Shown: piece by piece, positions 15,102-23,268 of the stretch
Position numbering within the stretch: position 1 is the first letter of the stretch
Layout of the letters: each line of letters begins with the position of its first letter
Source of the DNA: a virus
Strand: one strand, 5' to 3'
Virus record (IMG/VR): IMGVR_UViG_3300036770_006627
Coordinates: 22,688 to 86,687 of that record
Length of the DNA: 64,000 bases
Made by a program: the position numbers and the translations under genes
The notes under the pieces: generated by a model
Seen by the model: the letters and a program-made list of their open reading frames with translations, nothing else
The model's database searches: none
What the model was told of the DNA's origin: nothing

Positions 15102-16976
15102 ATGCTTAAAACCACACTCGGCCAGATTCTCGTTAACGAAGCGCTGCCGGAAGATCTGCGCGACTACAACCGCGTCCTCACTAAGAAAGACATGGGTAAT
15201 CTCGCGACGCAGCTCGCCGAAAAGCATCCCGACAAGTATCGGGAGGTCATGAAGAACCTTCACGACGTGGCCCGCGACACGTCTTATTCGGCGGGTGGTC
15301 TTTCGTTCGGGCTGAAGGACATCAAGCAGACCGTCGCCGCCAAGGAGGCGCAGCACAAAGTGCAGATGCAGCTCCGCGGCATTCTCGCCGACCGCGCGCT
15401 CGACGAGAAAACGCGTAACCTCAAGCTGCTCCAGCTCGCCTCGACCGCGCAAAAAGACCTCGTTGAAAAGGTCTACGAAGAAGCCAAGGCAACGGACAAC
15501 CCGCTGGCTCACCAGGTCCACGGCGTTAGCCGCGGAAACAAGTTCAGCCTCAACTCACTTATCGGCGCAGACTTGCAGTACGTCGACCATAAAAACGAGC
15601 CTATTCCTATTCCCGTACTGCGCGGCTACGGCCAGGGTTTACGGCCCGTAGAGTATTTTGCGGGCGCCTTTGGCGCCCGCAAGGGCGTGCTCGACCTGAA
15701 GACGGCTACTGCGGACGCGGGTTTTTTCGGCAAGCAGCTCAGCCAAATGACGCATCGGCTGCTCGTCACCGCCGACGATGACGACGATCAGGAGCGCAAT
15801 GCCACCGCGCACGACCGCGGCTATCCCACTGACGTCGACGACATGGACAACGAAGGCGCGCTGCTCGCCCGACCCGTCGGACCATACAAGCGCAATACTG
15901 TTCTGACGCCGAAGATTTTGAAAGATATCAAAGGAATGGGCGTGCAGGATCTGCTGGTTCGCAGTCCGTTGGTCGGCGGCCCAGACGACGGCGGCGTGTA
16001 CGCCAGAGACGTCGGCTATCGCGAGAAGGGCAAAATGCCGCCTATTGGCGACTACGTTGGCATCGCCGCAGCGCAAGCTCTGTCGGAACCAGTTACCCAA
16101 GCGCAGATCTCGTCTAAACATTCCGGCGGCGTCGGTGGCGCGAGCGCTATTGGCGGCTTCAAAGCGATCAACGCGTTGGTCCAGGTTCCCAAGAAATACC
16201 CCAATGGCGCCACGCACGCCCAAGTTGACGGCCACGTCCAAGAGATCAAGGAGGCGCCCCAGGGCGGTTACTACGTCCAGGTCGGCGGCCAGGACCACTA
16301 CATCCCGGTGGACCGCGAGATCACCGTCAAAAAGGGCCAGGAGATCGAGGCAGGTGACTCGCTCACCGACGGCATGCCTAATCCGTCCGAAGTGGTGCGC
16401 CACAAGGGCATCGGCGAGGGCCGCCGGTATTTCGTTCAAGCCATGCGGCAGGTACTTCAAAACTCTAACGTCAACGGCCACCGCCGCAACATCGAGCTGC
16501 TCGCGCGCGGGCTGGTGAATCACGTCCGTATGACCGACGAGCATGGCGAATACAACCCAGACGACGTTGTGCCATATTCGATGATCGAGCGAAATTGGCA
16601 ACCCCGCGCGGGCAGTGTGACAGGCGCGCCCAAGAGCCTGCAGGGCCATTATTTGGAGCGGCCCGTGTTGCACTATTCAATTGGCACGAAAATTGGCCGT
16701 AACGTCGTTAATACGCTGCAAAAATACGGCATTAACAATATCGAGGCGCACAAGCAGCAGCCGCCTTTTCAGCCAGAAATGGTTCGCGGCATGGCGAATA
16801 TTTCGAACGACCCGGACTGGATGACGCGTATGCTCGGCTCGTACCAAGAACGCGGCCTGCTTAGCAGCGTGCATCGGGGCGCAACTAGCGACACCGCGGG
16901 CAGCAGCTTTGTGCCAGGGCTGGCCCGCGGAGAAACCTTTGGAATGACTGGCGCAACGAGCGGATGGCGCCCATAA
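15102..16976 (+). CDS. Phage RNA polymerase beta-prime, C-terminal half
   Basis: A 624-residue protein starting one base after the preceding stop. Its first residues (TTLGQILVNEALPEDL) align with the bacterial beta-prime segment TTVGRAILWMIVP, just downstream of where the first polymerase gene ends. The trigger-loop region is visible: GDYVGIAAAQALSEP from residue 316 and SSKHSGG, with His340 in the position of the bacterial trigger-loop His. Later LARGLVNHVRMTD and the C-terminal region resemble the end of beta-prime. It must assemble with the 1456-residue chain to complete the active centre. No zinc-binding cysteines are apparent. Confidence 0.9.
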   Translation: MLKTTLGQILVNEALPEDLRDYNRVLTKKDMGNLATQLAEKHPDKYREVMKNLHDVARDTSYSAGGLSFGLKDIKQTVAAKEAQHKVQMQLRGILADRALDEKTRNLKLLQLASTAQKDLVEKVYEEAKATDNPLAHQVHGVSRGNKFSLNSLIGADLQYVDHKNEPIPIPVLRGYGQGLRPVEYFAGAFGARKGVLDLKTATADAGFFGKQLSQMTHRLLVTADDDDDQERNATAHDRGYPTDVDDMDNEGALLARPVGPYKRNTVLTPKILKDIKGMGVQDLLVRSPLVGGPDDGGVYARDVGYREKGKMPPIGDYVGIAAAQALSEPVTQAQISSKHSGGVGGASAIGGFKAINALVQVPKKYPNGATHAQVDGHVQEIKEAPQGGYYVQVGGQDHYIPVDREITVKKGQEIEAGDSLTDGMPNPSEVVRHKGIGEGRRYFVQAMRQVLQNSNVNGHRRNIELLARGLVNHVRMTDEHGEYNPDDVVPYSMIERNWQPRAGSVTGAPKSLQGHYLERPVLHYSIGTKIGRNVVNTLQKYGINNIEAHKQQPPFQPEMVRGMANISNDPDWMTRMLGSYQERGLLSSVHRGATSDTAGSSFVPGLARGETFGMTGATSGWRP

Positions 16977-17004
16977 GCCCGATTCTGTAGGATGTAGAGG
17001 TCTC

Positions 17005-17031
17005 GGCGCGGTAAATCGCTATTTACACGCC
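17005..17031. terminator. Hairpin after the RNA polymerase operon
   Basis: GGCG (17005-17008) pairs with CGCC (17028-17031), and GTAAAT (17011-17016) with ATTTAC (17021-17026), around the loop CGCT, with a small internal loop. There is no T-run after it. It may be a processing or pausing element between the polymerase genes and the head module. Confidence 0.45.
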
Positions 17032-17059
17032 CTGAAAATGCCGCACGGAGGTGGCCGCT

Positions 17060-19435
17060 GTGTACAACCGCAAGAAGACTGAATCGTCCCAGGCGCACTG
17101 GCTGAACGTAGTACGTTTGCACGACCGGACGCAAACGAAAGCCGCCGATTTTGGCGGCAAAGGCGACTCCACGTCGTTTGAGCAGGCGTTCAGTAACCTG
17201 GCGCACGCCTATCTGCGTGATTCAGCTCCGCGGCTGCTGGACCACGAAATCGGTTTTCAGCTGCTAGACCGCAATCGCGAAAACACCAAAGCTATTGGCG
17301 TTTTTGCGTTCAAAGTTGGCTCGAATTGGCTTTATGCTCCAGTCTTTTTTCTTAACGGCGACCTTAAAGGTCACGAACTCCTGTACATCAAAAACCAGGA
17401 CATGTTCGTGCCGCTTAAAGAAAACTGGATTAACTACTTGGTGAACCGCAAGCCCAACATTTTGGGCAGCGCGGTGGACCGCAATCGGTCGTCAATGGGC
17501 CAGCGGCAGCCCGATTTCACGCAGCTCTCTCGCAGTCCGGCGAAGTTTGGCTCGGCCAAGCCAACGCTGCGCGAGATGATGACGGCCGCGATGCCGACTT
17601 TTGCTAAGTGCGCCACGATGAACACGGCGCTGGTGTTTCAGGAAATCGGCCGGGCGTTAGATCTGCCGCGGTTTCTTAAAGAAGCCCGCGTCACGACGAT
17701 CGACATGCTCGTCAAGACGTTCCAAGACGCCCCGGCGCTGGCCAAGGCATTTGATGAGTTTCACGGCCTGGGCGTGATCAAGGAAGCCATCGCGGCGGCC
17801 AAGGAACGCGAAAATCGCCCGAAGATCGCCAGTGTGCTGTCGGAGGCACCTGAAAAGAGCCCGGCCGTCGCAGGGCTCAAGATCATCACGATGAACGTCA
17901 CAATGCAGACCAAGCTTCCGCCGGAGACTACCGAGGAAGACCAGGAAAAGCTGCTCCGCGACGGCGTGCTGATTCTCGATCAGCGCGAGCGGGACAACGT
18001 GTCGATTCCCTATCACATTCAGGTTGAAAAGAAACTTTGGAACCCGACCAGCTCGGGTCTTTACGACATCCTCGTCAAGCCGGGCAACATTGAGCGGGTT
18101 TACATCGCCATGTTCCCGATGGGGCCCGCGAAGCGTTCGGACTTTGTCACCGTCGTCCGTACCGAGGGCAAGCCTGAGTGGATTAACACGCGCGCAGACC
18201 AGGTGTTTTGTGTCGCCTGCCCGACCGACAAGGAAGAAGAAGAGTGGTTTAACGGCTTACCAGACGCAAACAGCCTTCCGTCGAGCGGGCGCTACATGTT
18301 GGTGCACAAGAACGGCGACGCCACCGTTCCGGTTCGCGTGATCCGCGAGTACGGCGAGAGCGAATTCGGCGTGACGAGTTACGAGGTCCACATGGAGGAC
18401 CATTCGAAGTTTCCGCCAAAGGGTCACATCTCCAGCTGCTGCTATACCGACCCGCTGAACTACGACAAGTGGCGCGACGGCGTCCGGATCCATCTCAACG
18501 GCAAGAAAGGTTCCAGTTTGCGCAGCTCGATGGGCGACATTTTTGTCCCCGAGGGCTACAAGCTGCTCAAGTGCGCTCCCGGCGAAGATGACGATGAGAC
18601 GGCCGAGGACCAGGGCGCGTGCGGATGCGGCCAGAGCGAGATGCCGCCGCTGATGCCCGGCAACCTGGCTGACGCGCAGCTTGAACTGCTAGGCAAGACC
18701 GCCGCGCTCGAGGTCTACCACAACGGCACAGAAGTCACGATCAACAAAGAAGCCGCGCGCAGCCCGATTGCCGCGCTGGTGACGCTTGTTGAGCATCATG
18801 GTCTGCGTGAGGACGCTGCTCGCGCGATCCTCAAGACAGCGGCGGCAAAAAAGAAGTTCGCTTGCCGCGTGAAGTATGCCAATCCGTACGGCGCGCCGAT
18901 GATGGTCAATCAGGGCCCAACGGCGCCGACCGATCCGGGTCCGGTGATGGGCGGCGAAACAATCATGGGCGCCGACGTCCCAACTCAAATGGGCATAGAT
19001 ATTGGTATGCCGGTGTCGGACATGGCGGCCGCCAACACCGATCGGCAGATCTATAACCCGAACACGCGACTGGACAAAAAAGATATCCGCAGCGTGATGC
19101 AGGCCGCCGAGACAGGCCAGAAAGAAGTGTTCGACACGGCGATGATCGGCTCGATGCTGCGCGCTGTCCGGGACGATTCGTTGGTCGATCGTTATATGGG
19201 CGAGCTGACCAATGGCCTCGACAAGCTGGGCCGCATTTTGTTCATGTTCTATTGGCACGGTGATCGGTTCGCTGATCGTTATGGCAAATCTGATATGCCA
19301 GAGCTGGAAGATTCGTTGCGTAACGCCTTTGAAATGCTGGGCGACGTAATTCTCTTCCTCAAGCAAAAGACGATTGAGCCGTATCCAGAAGAAGGCGGCT
19401 CAGACACCGACCTCTCCAATGTCGCAAGCGCTTAA
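17060..19435 (+). CDS. Large virion-associated protein of the head module, unidentified
   Basis: I choose GTG 17060 (791 residues), 8 bases after GGAGG at 17047-17051; a GTG at 17051 is in frame but overlaps that site. The N-terminal 150 residues look globular (AIGVFAFKVGSNWLYAPVFFLNG). The middle has mixed strands, including a CACPTDKEEEEW stretch and an acidic loop followed by CGCGQ (about 530-545). The C-terminal region is helical. It lies where a portal often sits, but no portal features are recognisable, so I leave it unassigned. It is likely a virion protein expressed with the downstream head genes. Confidence 0.65.
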   Translation: MYNRKKTESSQAHWLNVVRLHDRTQTKAADFGGKGDSTSFEQAFSNLAHAYLRDSAPRLLDHEIGFQLLDRNRENTKAIGVFAFKVGSNWLYAPVFFLNGDLKGHELLYIKNQDMFVPLKENWINYLVNRKPNILGSAVDRNRSSMGQRQPDFTQLSRSPAKFGSAKPTLREMMTAAMPTFAKCATMNTALVFQEIGRALDLPRFLKEARVTTIDMLVKTFQDAPALAKAFDEFHGLGVIKEAIAAAKERENRPKIASVLSEAPEKSPAVAGLKIITMNVTMQTKLPPETTEEDQEKLLRDGVLILDQRERDNVSIPYHIQVEKKLWNPTSSGLYDILVKPGNIERVYIAMFPMGPAKRSDFVTVVRTEGKPEWINTRADQVFCVACPTDKEEEEWFNGLPDANSLPSSGRYMLVHKNGDATVPVRVIREYGESEFGVTSYEVHMEDHSKFPPKGHISSCCYTDPLNYDKWRDGVRIHLNGKKGSSLRSSMGDIFVPEGYKLLKCAPGEDDDETAEDQGACGCGQSEMPPLMPGNLADAQLELLGKTAALEVYHNGTEVTINKEAARSPIAALVTLVEHHGLREDAARAILKTAAAKKKFACRVKYANPYGAPMMVNQGPTAPTDPGPVMGGETIMGADVPTQMGIDIGMPVSDMAAANTDRQIYNPNTRLDKKDIRSVMQAAETGQKEVFDTAMIGSMLRAVRDDSLVDRYMGELTNGLDKLGRILFMFYWHGDRFADRYGKSDMPELEDSLRNAFEMLGDVILFLKQKTIEPYPEEGGSDTDLSNVASA

Positions 19436-19444
19436 AGGTGAAAC

Positions 19445-19840
19445 ATGGCAAGTACGATTTGGTCAGGCGAAACGACGTTTGAAGCTGCGAGCGGCACGCA
19501 GACGGTGGTTCCAATTCGCGTGCCGCACCGCGGCATTATTCGCGGCTACAGCCTGACACAGACTAGCGGCGCCAATGCCGGTGCCGCTGCGGCGCTCTAC
19601 ACCAGCAAACAGGACACTGCGCCAAACAGCACGTTGCCCGCTGAGGCGTTTCACATTCTCGACATCACGCTGCCCACGGCGGCCAAGGTCGACGACCACA
19701 GCGCTGAAGTGGCCTATATCAACCGAGACGGCACGCCGACAAATCCACAAAGATATCTTTACCTGAAGATCACCCCGGCGGGCTCGGGCGCCAAGAACTT
19801 TGTGTTCTCGGTGACGATTGAAGTCCCGAAGATGGGCTAA
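19445..19840 (+). CDS. Small beta-rich protein, possible decoration or neck component
   Basis: A 131-residue protein with an AAAGGTG site. It is rich in Thr, Ser, Ala and short strands (TVVPIRVPHRGIIRGYSLTQ), ending in FVFSVTIEVPKMG, consistent with a jelly-roll-like structural protein. Its TAA overlaps the next start as TAATG. A palindrome copy lies in it in a frame encoding QRYLY. The structural role is inferred from position and composition. Confidence 0.6.
   Translation: MASTIWSGETTFEAASGTQTVVPIRVPHRGIIRGYSLTQTSGANAGAAAALYTSKQDTAPNSTLPAEAFHILDITLPTAAKVDDHSAEVAYINRDGTPTNPQRYLYLKITPAGSGAKNFVFSVTIEVPKMG
19751..19758. repeat. AGATATCT palindrome, copy 4
   Basis: AAAGATATCTTT is a perfect 12-bp palindrome at 19749-19760 in the gene at 19445. 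The reading frame differs from copies 1-3 (it encodes RYL). Confidence 0.75.
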
Positions 19841-20769
19841 TGCTTCAAGCACTTCGCGATAACCCGCGCCGCGCGCCGAATTGGCGTTGGCTGCGGGCTG
19901 TTCAGATCGACACTGGCGGTCCGCGGGCGACCAGGGCCGCGGACGGCGAAACCGGTTTTGCGTGGATCCGCCGGGCGTCGCGGATGAAGCGGCGTTACGA
20001 AAAGGCTGGCAACCGACCTGACGCGCTGTACCGCCTGATCCAGTACGACCGGGATTTGTTTTGGGCGCATTCAATGTGGCTCGACGAACGAAGCCCGATG
20101 CGCTGGGCCATAGAGGCTTGCGTCCTGGCGGGAATGACCAGTCAGCAGATTGCCGCAAAGATCGGCACCAACTCCGAGATCATTGAGGCGTACGAGAACG
20201 TGTTCTTCGACGTCCGGGACCGGCTCAACGACAAACTTTACGTTGTAAACGTAGTTATGGCCGACGCTGTAACTCGCGGCGTGTCTGAGCGACAGTACGA
20301 CCTGCTCTGGAAGCTTTTTGGCTACCAAGGCGGCCCCTATGTGCTGGAGTCGGTTATTTCGAAGTGCAGCCCTATTTCCAAGCCTGAACGACCCGAGGAC
20401 GTCGGCCAGTTCTTCCAGGACTTTGCCGTGAACACCGTGAAGCACAAAGCGGCTATCGCCACGCTTACGGTGCCTATTAACACGCACACGCAGCTGGCGA
20501 TTATTGACAGTTTTGTACAGTACGTGCAGATCGAAAAAACCAGCGAAAACGCCGGGAAAGCACAAAGCACAATCGTTGAGAACATAGGCGCCATGCTGGG
20601 CGCCTTGCCGTTCCGAATTGGGACAAAACTGGAATCCGCAGCCGAGAAAATGTTACCTTACGATGACAGAGCGGCAGAGTTGCGCAACGACGAGCTGATG
20701 ATTGTCGCCGCTGGCGGTAAACTAACCGACCAAAAATTGATCCAGGACCTACGGTTCCCGGGAGAATAA
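19840..20769 (+). CDS. HTH-containing protein, possible small terminase
   Basis: A 309-residue protein coupled to the upstream gene by a TAATG overlap. A helix-turn-helix-like segment lies at about 97-125 (LAGMTSQQIAAKIGTNSEII), preceded by a basic N-terminal region (RRASRMKRRYEK) and followed by long helices. HTH plus helical oligomerisation region plus position beside head genes fits a terminase small subunit or another DNA-recognition packaging factor. The large terminase is not in this window, so the assignment cannot be supported by its usual neighbour. A transcription regulator is the main alternative. Confidence 0.45.
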   Translation: MLQALRDNPRRAPNWRWLRAVQIDTGGPRATRAADGETGFAWIRRASRMKRRYEKAGNRPDALYRLIQYDRDLFWAHSMWLDERSPMRWAIEACVLAGMTSQQIAAKIGTNSEIIEAYENVFFDVRDRLNDKLYVVNVVMADAVTRGVSERQYDLLWKLFGYQGGPYVLESVISKCSPISKPERPEDVGQFFQDFAVNTVKHKAAIATLTVPINTHTQLAIIDSFVQYVQIEKTSENAGKAQSTIVENIGAMLGALPFRIGTKLESAAEKMLPYDDRAAELRNDELMIVAAGGKLTDQKLIQDLRFPGE

Positions 20770-22625
20770 TGATGCAGCCCCTTTCGAAACAGGCTGAAGC
20801 ACAGCTGATCAGCGCGATTGAGCGCGCGGCCAGCTACGTGAACGCCGGTCTTACTCCGAACGCCGCGATCATCAAGAGCGCCAGCGAGTCGGACGTTCCC
20901 GCGGGCCATATCAATCTTATGGTCCACGCCTACAACACGGGCCGCACGACCAAACAACGCGAGCAGGGCGAAAGCACGCTGGAAAAGGCAGCCGACTTCC
21001 CTCTGGCCGACGCCGACACCGTGATGGACGCGTTGTTTCCCAAAGCGGTGAAAACTTCTGCTGAACTTTCAAGCGCGCATGCGGTTTCGGCCGACTACGC
21101 CGTTAGTCCTGCCGGAATGCTGGCGCGCCGCAAGGCCGCGCAGTCCAAGGAGGCCGCTGCAAAGATATCTTTGCCCGAGAAGACGTGGGTCCCTCCGCCT
21201 CGCGACGAAGAAGCGGCCGTTCGACGGGCTGCCTCTGAGAAGCGGGCTGCAGAGTTGGCCCAGGAAGAGCTTCGTCGTCAGGCCACGGCGGCTTACAGCA
21301 AAGCCGCGGCGGCGATGGAAGAGCTTCACGAGTATTTCCGCCGTCCGGGCAATTTGAGTTTTCAAGACGCCGTGCGCGAGACCGAATTGCGCTACGGCGA
21401 GGACGGCGTGACCGTGCTTAACAAGCTAGCCGCCGTTTACCCGCACCTGACCAAGCAGGCCGCCACAAAGGACGTCATCATCGGCGATTGCCAGCCCTGC
21501 AAGCTGGCCGCCGCGGTGCTCAGCGCCCTTGAAGCTTACAACGAGGCGCAGGCGCGGGTGCCCGCGGCGAAGCAGGCCGCAGCAAAAAAAGCTGAGCCAG
21601 CGGTCGTCACCGGAAGCATTCTGCACAACCCGGCCGATGAACCGCTGGTGTTAAAGGGCGCCATGGCGGCTGGCGATCGCTGGGGCCTAGTCGATCCGCC
21701 GCGCGCTGGGCAAGAAGGCGCGCCGCGGCTTGGCAACAAGGGAACTGAGGTCGACCCGGCAGCGCATGCAGACTTTGTCAATCGGCGACCATCGCCGGGC
21801 GACAATTTCCGACTTGTTATGCCTGACAATAAGCTCGGCAACCCTGTTTGGGTGCATCAGGACGAAACAATGCCCGAAGATGAATACGACCGGATGCGGT
21901 CCGAGCAACTGGCGCACGAGGCTGCTAATCGAGCTGCGCGCCAGCAGCAACAGCGAAACTCCGGCTCGCCGCTAATTCCAGAAGACGACGAACTCGATTA
22001 CTCAGACGAGGGCGCGGAACCCGACAGCTTTGAAGACGCGGGGCCAGTAGGCGGCGGTCCTGGCGGTGGCGGTCCTGGCGGTGGCGGTTCTGGCGGTGGC
22101 GGTTCTGGCGGCGGTGGCCGCCCTTCTCAACCATCACGTTCTGGTCGGCAGCGGCGACAAGGTAGCCGCGGCGGCGAGCGCGAAAGCGGCGGCTTTAGCC
22201 TTGCTCCGGTGCGCAGCGGTTTCCTCAGCGCGGCCAAGGCCATCGCCAGCCGAATGGCGCAGGGCGCGGCTGAAGGCGAGAAAAAGATGAAGACCAAGGC
22301 CTACCAGAGCCTTACCGATCCGGAGCACGAGACGGCCCTGCGCAACATCCGGGCACAGAGCATGCTCCACGATATGGTGCTTAACGACCCGGTGATCTCC
22401 GGCCACGATCCAACCGAGGTGGCGCAGGCTTTCAACGAGCTGGCAGACGTGGCGCCGCAGTTTGTTGACTCCCCGGCCGCTATGCAAGCGCTGCTGCGCA
22501 AACGGCTTGAGTCCGGGCAGATGGCCGACTTCGATGTGAAGCAGCTCATCGACATGGAGAAGGCCAGGGCCGAAACTGCAAAAGCTCAGATGGACACAAA
22601 AAATCTCGAACGGCAGATGATTTGA
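20769..22625 (+). CDS. Ala-rich coiled-coil protein with natural GGGGS-type linker
   Basis: A 618-residue protein, TAATG-coupled to the previous gene (a second ATG at 20772 is equally usable). The N-terminal 270 residues are largely helical, with an Ala/Glu/Arg coiled-coil-like run at about 134-190. A central segment around 295-375 looks globular. An acidic stretch leads into a Gly-rich linker (GGGPGGGGPGGGGSGGGG) near 430-450 and a basic patch (RSGRQRRQGSRGG). The C-terminal 120 residues are helical. It looks like a flexible head or internal virion protein. Family not recognised. Confidence 0.6.
   Translation: MMQPLSKQAEAQLISAIERAASYVNAGLTPNAAIIKSASESDVPAGHINLMVHAYNTGRTTKQREQGESTLEKAADFPLADADTVMDALFPKAVKTSAELSSAHAVSADYAVSPAGMLARRKAAQSKEAAAKISLPEKTWVPPPRDEEAAVRRAASEKRAAELAQEELRRQATAAYSKAAAAMEELHEYFRRPGNLSFQDAVRETELRYGEDGVTVLNKLAAVYPHLTKQAATKDVIIGDCQPCKLAAAVLSALEAYNEAQARVPAAKQAAAKKAEPAVVTGSILHNPADEPLVLKGAMAAGDRWGLVDPPRAGQEGAPRLGNKGTEVDPAAHADFVNRRPSPGDNFRLVMPDNKLGNPVWVHQDETMPEDEYDRMRSEQLAHEAANRAARQQQQRNSGSPLIPEDDELDYSDEGAEPDSFEDAGPVGGGPGGGGPGGGGSGGGGSGGGGRPSQPSRSGRQRRQGSRGGERESGGFSLAPVRSGFLSAAKAIASRMAQGAAEGEKKMKTKAYQSLTDPEHETALRNIRAQSMLHDMVLNDPVISGHDPTEVAQAFNELADVAPQFVDSPAAMQALLRKRLESGQMADFDVKQLIDMEKARAETAKAQMDTKNLERQMI
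21163..21170. repeat. AGATATCT palindrome, copy 5 (16-bp perfect)
   Basis: GCAAAGATATCTTTGC at 21159-21174 is base-for-base identical to the 16-mer at 12888-12903. It encodes AKISL in both, although the proteins are otherwise unrelated. Confidence 0.8.
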
Positions 22626-22632
22626 GGAAGTC

Positions 22633-23259
22633 ATGGAAGACACCACACTTCAAGCCCTTGCCGAAAACCTGGCGCACCAAGCGGTGTACGGCGAGCCAGA
22701 TCCAATGGTGAAGGCGGCGCTGAATATGGGCGACATCCAGTCGCATCTTTCGGGAGCGCTGGAAAATCCTGCGCTGCGTAATGCGTTGCTAGGCGCTGGC
22801 GCAGGCGGGCTGCTCGGCCTTGCAACCGGCGGCGAAGACAAAAAACGGAAAGCGCTTCACTACGCGCTGCTTGGCGGTTTGGGCGCAGGTGGTTTGACGC
22901 TCGGCGCAAAAATGCTTGGCGACGCGACTGCGCCGCCTCCAAAGAGTCTTCAGGCGCCGGTAAAAAGCAAACTCAGCCCAGTAGCCAAGGGCGTCGGCGT
23001 CGGCCTGGGCGCTGCTGGTGCCGCTGCCGCTGCAGGCTATGCGCCGATCGCGGCCAAACAGATTAATCGCGCGGCGGTGCGCGGCGCGTTGCAGGCTGGC
23101 AAGGCAGTACCAGCTGCCGCGCCCTACATCAAAAGTACGCTCCGAGGGAGCGGCGAACTGGCCAAAAATTTCAGCAAACTTCCGCGAGCGGGAAAGCTCG
23201 GCATTCCAGCTGCTGGCGCCCTTTTGATGTATTCGCTCTTGAACCGCGGCAACAACTAG
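22633..23259 (+). CDS. Glycine-zipper membrane-type protein, 208 aa
   Basis: Follows a GAGGAAG site. After an N-terminal helix it contains repeated Gly/Ala/Leu hydrophobic segments: about 48-66 (NALLGAGAGGLLGLATGG), about 74-96 (HYALLGGLGAGGLTLGAKML) and about 122-140, plus a C-terminal one near 190-203. Basic linkers separate them. This is the most hydrophobic member of a set of glycine-zipper proteins in the first 23 kb. A membrane-inserted or ejected virion protein fits; no known family is recognised. Confidence 0.6.
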   Translation: MEDTTLQALAENLAHQAVYGEPDPMVKAALNMGDIQSHLSGALENPALRNALLGAGAGGLLGLATGGEDKKRKALHYALLGGLGAGGLTLGAKMLGDATAPPPKSLQAPVKSKLSPVAKGVGVGLGAAGAAAAAGYAPIAAKQINRAAVRGALQAGKAVPAAAPYIKSTLRGSGELAKNFSKLPRAGKLGIPAAGALLMYSLLNRGNN

Positions 23260-23268
23260 GGCACTCCT

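Noticed and set aside
13836-15110. Intein or intron splitting beta-prime
   Set aside because: The first half has its own stop and the second its own start; the intervening DNA encodes two separate proteins without Hint or homing-endonuclease motifs.
17060-19435. Calling the 791-residue head-module protein the portal
   Set aside because: Position would fit, but I see no portal-like stem/clip pattern and the size is large, so no function is assigned.
22057-22112. Short GGCGGT-type microsatellite
   Set aside because: It encodes an in-frame Gly-rich linker within a complete gene; annotated as part of that protein and not treated as a separate element.
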